From: Thalassolituus oleivorans MIL-1 | GTDB lineage: Bacteria; Pseudomonadota; Gammaproteobacteria; Pseudomonadales; Oceanobacteraceae | NCBI RefSeq assembly: GCF_000355675.1 | Contig: NC_020888.1 | Location: forward strand, 3,207,501-3,271,500 | Length of the DNA stretch: 64,000 nt | Direction: 5' to 3' | Part shown: positions 60,155 through 64,000 of the stretch, piece after piece | Numbering within the stretch: the stretch's first letter is position 1 | Layout: the number at the start of each line of letters is the position of its first letter | Position numbers and translations under genes: made by a program | Notes under the pieces: model-generated | What the model was told of the DNA's origin: nothing | Seen by the model: the letters and a program-made list of their open reading frames with translations, nothing else | Database searches by the model: none

Positions 60155-60645
60155 CAGTGCTGCATCCGACGCAAGCTTTTGTAGCCTACGGTATAAACCC
60201 AAGGCCACAGAATTGCTGACATAAACGCAGGCATCCACAAGAGTACTGGGCGGCTATCGCCATTAATCATCAGCAAGCCCCAGTAATGAATCAGCTGCTG
60301 CATCGCAATTAGCAACATAATGACAATGGCTTGCTGCAGCACGTTAAATAGAAACATGCGGCGATACAAAATTTGCAGCATCAAAATATGTACTGTCACC
60401 ATCACCACATGCAACCCCAATAATGTCCCTTGCTCGACATCCATCATCAGCCCTAGCGGTATGGCTAACCATAAACCAAAAACATTGGGGGCAAATAAAA
60501 CCAAGGCTGTAATACACAACATTACCCATGCCGGTTGAAACCAATCCACCACCACAGGTAGTGGCAAATGTTCCAGTACGAAGGCAATAAAAATCATAAA
60601 AAACGAGAAGAAAATCGCGCGGGCGCTCATGGGTTCTCCTGCCAC
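60154..60645 (-). CDS. mreD: Rod shape-determining protein MreD
   Basis: 163 aa inner-membrane protein with five or so helices, including FFMIFIAFVLEHLPLP, PNVFGLWLAIPLGLMMDVEQGTLLG and the conserved C-terminal PAFMSAILWPWVY. It works with MreB, MreC and RodA/PBP2 in lateral wall growth. It overlaps mreC by 19 bases. Confidence 0.92.
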   Translation of the reverse strand: MAGEPMSARAIFFSFFMIFIAFVLEHLPLPVVVDWFQPAWVMLCITALVLFAPNVFGLWLAIPLGLMMDVEQGTLLGLHVVMVTVHILMLQILYRRMFLFNVLQQAIVIMLLIAMQQLIHYWGLLMINGDSRPVLLWMPAFMSAILWPWVYTVGYKSLRRMQH

Positions 60646-61490
60646 AATGCTGCGGGCGGTACGCGACCAGCCTCATTGGAAAATACCAATAAAAAGTGAC
60701 GGCTACGATCCAGTTGCGCAGTAGGCGTCGCTGTCACGCTGGCAAAAGGTTTACCCGGAATATTCTCGACCTTGTTCACCGTAGCAACCGGATAGCCACG
60801 CGGGTAACGCCCACCTAAACCAGAGCTCACCAGCATATCGCCAACTTTAATGTCGGCGGTGTTTGGCACGTAGATCAATTCAAGTTCACTTAACGAACCC
60901 GTTCCCGTTGCGATTGCCCTCACGCCATTGCGATTCACCTGAACCGGAATCGCATGGTTTGAATCCGCAATCATCAACACACGACTGGTGAGTGGCAGGA
61001 CATCAATCACTTGCCCCAATAAACCATAAGCATCCAGTACTGGCTGACCAATAAAGACGCCGTCTTCACCGCCCTTATTAATAATAATTTGCTGGGTAAA
61101 CGGATCTGGATCTACAGATGTGATCGACGCAACAAGAACACGGTCATCAACCTGCTCTGACGCACTGAGTAATTCACGCAGCTCAATATTTTCGGCTTCA
61201 AGATACGCCATGCGCTGAGCACGGCGCTCAAGGATAAAATTGCGAGCGGATAGTTGTTTGTTCTCGCTCAGCAATTCACGACGCAAGGTCGCCGAATCGC
61301 CAAACCATTCTGCCATAGCCAAAGGCACGGTCGCCGCCTGCTGTGCAGGAGCAACAATAAAACCAACGCCATAACGTACCGGTTGTAACCACTGAAAATG
61401 ACTATCAACCCACATTAAGGCCATCGACAACACGACGATCAACAAGACCCGCTGCCCTTGATAAGGCGGAATCTGAAATTGCGATTTAAT
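60627..61490 (-). CDS. mreC: Rod shape-determining protein MreC, non-ATG start
   Basis: 287 aa if read from the ATT at 61490. The family N-terminus, as I recall it from Pseudomonas (IKPLF, then a short linker, then the membrane segment LLV-VLS-LM), matches IKSQFQIPPYQGQRVLLIVVLSMALMWVD (shown in parts: IKSQFQ and RVLLIVVLSMALM). A stop (TAG) lies two codons before the ATT, and no ATG or GTG occurs before Met 26. Other possible starts are TTG at 61448 or 61445, which would remove the charged N-terminus. Downstream: coiled coil (about 65-105) and the beta-barrel domain (about 120-275). Periplasmic scaffold of the elongasome. Confidence 0.85.
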   Translation of the reverse strand: MKSQFQIPPYQGQRVLLIVVLSMALMWVDSHFQWLQPVRYGVGFIVAPAQQAATVPLAMAEWFGDSATLRRELLSENKQLSARNFILERRAQRMAYLEAENIELRELLSASEQVDDRVLVASITSVDPDPFTQQIIINKGGEDGVFIGQPVLDAYGLLGQVIDVLPLTSRVLMIADSNHAIPVQVNRNGVRAIATGTGSLSELELIYVPNTADIKVGDMLVSSGLGGRYPRGYPVATVNKVENIPGKPFASVTATPTAQLDRSRHFLLVFSNEAGRVPPAALWQENP

Positions 61491-61605
61491 GGCGCTCTAC
61501 CCTGAGTAAACTCTAAAAGGATCAACTATACCGTTTGCGCCGCCGAGGAACCAGCACGTAAGCCTACTGGCATAAGCTTTGGGGGGAAATCTTCAGCACA
61601 GAAAT

Positions 61606-61637
61606 GATTCGGCCCCGATAAATATCGAGGCCGAATC
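61606..61637 (-). repeat. Long hairpin between mreB and mreC
   Basis: GATTCGGCC-C-CGATA (61606-61620) pairs with TATCG-A-GGCCGAATC (61623-61637): 14 of 15 pairs, two-base loop. There is no T-run on the minus strand. It could be a processing or pausing structure that tunes mreCD against mreB. Confidence 0.7.
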
Positions 61638-61676
61638 AAAATACAAATACGCTTTGTAGAAAATGGTAACGAAGGG

Positions 61677-62813
<1,137 letters not shown>

Positions 62814-62841
62814 TCACAGTCATCATCACTGGAGTATGCAC

Positions 62842-63129
62842 ATGGCTCTGGACCAAGATCAGGTTCGTGACATTGCCGACTTATCTCGTTTACAACTCGA
62901 CGAGACACAAATCGCGGAATATCAGACAAATCTCAGCAACATTTTACATCTAGTGGATCAACTATCTGCCGTTGATACCGCGGACGTAGAACCGATGGCA
63001 CACCCGCTAGACGCTGTTCAACGTCTGCGTGCTGACGTGGTAACCGAAACCAATCAGCGCGAACACTTTCAAAAAATCGCACCAGCCGTTGAAAACGGCC
63101 ACTACCTCGTACCTCGCGTAGTTGAGTGA
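62842..63129 (+). CDS. gatC: Asp-tRNA(Asn)/Glu-tRNA(Gln) amidotransferase subunit C
   Basis: 95 aa from ATG 62842, seven bases after GGAG (an ATG two codons upstream is too close to it). Family pattern: VRDIADLSRLQLDETQIAEYQTNLSNIL (quoted in part: IADLSRLQLDETQ), then VDTADVEPMAHPLD and the ending FQKIAPAVENGHYLVPRVVE. Stabilises GatA in the GatCAB complex. Divergent from mreB; gatA follows. Confidence 0.95.
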   Translation: MALDQDQVRDIADLSRLQLDETQIAEYQTNLSNILHLVDQLSAVDTADVEPMAHPLDAVQRLRADVVTETNQREHFQKIAPAVENGHYLVPRVVE

Positions 63130-63147
63130 TGGGCGCCAAGGACTGAA

Positions 63148-64000
63148 ATGACTATGCATAACAAAACCATTGCCGAGATCTCTCGCGATTTAACGGCAGG
63201 CGAATACTCCAGCGCCGAAATCACTCAAGAATTACTCGCTCGCATCAAAGCACAAGATAGCACGTATAACAGTTTTATTACTGTGTCTGATGAGCAAGCA
63301 ATTGCACAAGCAAACGCCGCAGATGCCTGCAGAGCCGCTGGCAATGCCAGCCCTTGGACAGGCGTGCCGATGGCACACAAAGATATTTTTTGCACAAACG
63401 GCGTTTTAACCACTTGTGGCTCAAAAATGTTGAGCAATTTCATTGCGCCTTACGACGCCACCATCGTTGATAACTTCAACCAAGCCGGTGCTGTGTCGTT
63501 GGGCAAATTAAACATGGACGAATTTGCTATGGGCTCGTCAAACGAAAGTTCGTTTTACGGCCCAGTAAAAAATCCATGGGATACCGAGCGTGTCCCTGGT
63601 GGTTCGTCCGGTGGTTCTGCCGCTGCGGTTGCCGCTCGTTTAGTTCCAGGTGCGACCGCATCGGATACCGGCGGTTCTATTCGCCAGCCTGCTGCTTTCT
63701 GCGGATTGACCGGACTAAAACCAACCTATGGGCGCGTCTCGCGTTACGGCATGATCGCTTACGCCTCCAGCTTGGATCAGGCCGGTACAATTACTCGTAA
63801 CGCCGAAGATTCCGCCATGATGCTCAACGTCATGGCCGGTTTTGATGCCAAAGACTCAACCTCTGTGCAACGCGACGTGCCGGATTACACCGCCTCGTTA
63901 AACGACAGCATCGAAGGCATGACCATCGGCCTGCCGAAAGAATATTTCAGCGACGCATTAAGCGCCGACATGCAACAGCAAGTGCGTAATGCCATTGCCG
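63148..64000 (+). CDS. gatA: Glutamyl-tRNA(Gln) amidotransferase subunit A (partial)
   Basis: 284 codons to the right edge of the window; the rest of the gene lies outside. ATG 63148 follows AAGGA by five bases; ATG 63154 is an alternative. Amidase signature triad: K78 ([10 protein letters not shown]), S153 ([12 protein letters not shown]) and S177 ([16 protein letters not shown]). It releases ammonia from glutamine for amidation of mischarged tRNA. Confidence 0.97.
   Translation, partial: MTMHNKTIAEISRDLTAGEYSSAEITQELLARIKAQDSTYNSFITVSDEQAIAQANAADACRAAGNASPWTGVPMAHKDIFCTNGVLTTCGSKMLSNFIAPYDATIVDNFNQAGAVSLGKLNMDEFAMGSSNESSFYGPVKNPWDTERVPGGSSGGSAAAVAARLVPGATASDTGGSIRQPAAFCGLTGLKPTYGRVSRYGMIAYASSLDQAGTITRNAEDSAMMLNVMAGFDAKDSTSVQRDVPDYTASLNDSIEGMTIGLPKEYFSDALSADMQQQVRNAIA

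Overview
The window looks like chromosomal DNA of a gammaproteobacterium of the Oceanospirillales/Pseudomonadales kind, probably marine. Four long gene blocks follow the order I remember from Pseudomonas aeruginosa: an EAL-protein gene next to serB; uvrA-MFS-ssb; rpoS-nlpD-pcm-surE-truD-ispF-ispD-ftsB with eno and pyrG; and algW-hisC-hisD-hisG-murA-ibaG-mla / kdsD-lptCAB-rpoN-hpf-ptsN-rapZ-ptsO followed by nitrilase-yhdP-rng-maf-mreDCB / gatCA. No rRNA, tRNA, CRISPR array, complete insertion sequence or prophage was seen.

Layout. 1-4.9 kb: end of an EAL-domain gene, serB with a small companion gene, a membrane protein with a degenerate cyclase domain, and an outer-membrane porin plus a small PstS-like periplasmic protein. 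5-11 kb: uvrA, a CsgD-like LuxR regulator, an MFS transporter overlapping ssb. 11-18 kb: a minus-strand block for stress and stationary phase (rpoS, nlpD, pcm, surE), undecaprenyl-phosphate recycling (DUF368/PopT), tRNA modification (truD), isoprenoid synthesis (ispF, ispD) and division (ftsB).

18-25.9 kb is an accessory region lying where ftsB and eno are normally close together. It holds a membrane diguanylate cyclase, an unrecognised three-gene minus-strand cluster (19494-21661), a soluble class III cyclase-like protein fused to an FHA domain, a relic of an RCC1-repeat gene, a secreted cysteine-containing protein, a P-loop kinase-like protein, a small protein with the zinc-site signature of the nucleoside/nucleic-acid deaminase fold, and a probable gene remnant ending at the eno terminator. 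This is the likeliest place for undescribed biology.

25.9-34 kb: eno, pyrG, an EamA exporter, a DUF808 membrane protein, and a tandem pair of secreted-protein paralogues, one broken by two frameshifts. 34-54 kb: NIF3-like protein, AlgW/DegS periplasmic protease, histidine genes, murA, ibaG, the Mla lipid-transport operon without mlaC, then CaxA, KdsD and the Lpt genes without kdsC, then rpoN and the nitrogen PTS genes, mgtE and darP. 54-64 kb: nitrilase, yhdP, RNase G, Maf, the mre cell-shape genes (mreC has no ATG start) and gatC-gatA, cut by the window end.

Functionally the conserved part is dominated by envelope building: lipid II and LPS precursors, LPS export, phospholipid transport (Mla, YhdP), cell shape (Mre), and envelope-stress proteolysis (AlgW), alongside the global regulators RpoS and RpoN. 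Start sites were refined from Shine-Dalgarno matches, promoters and family N-termini, and are stated where they differ from the longest reading frame.
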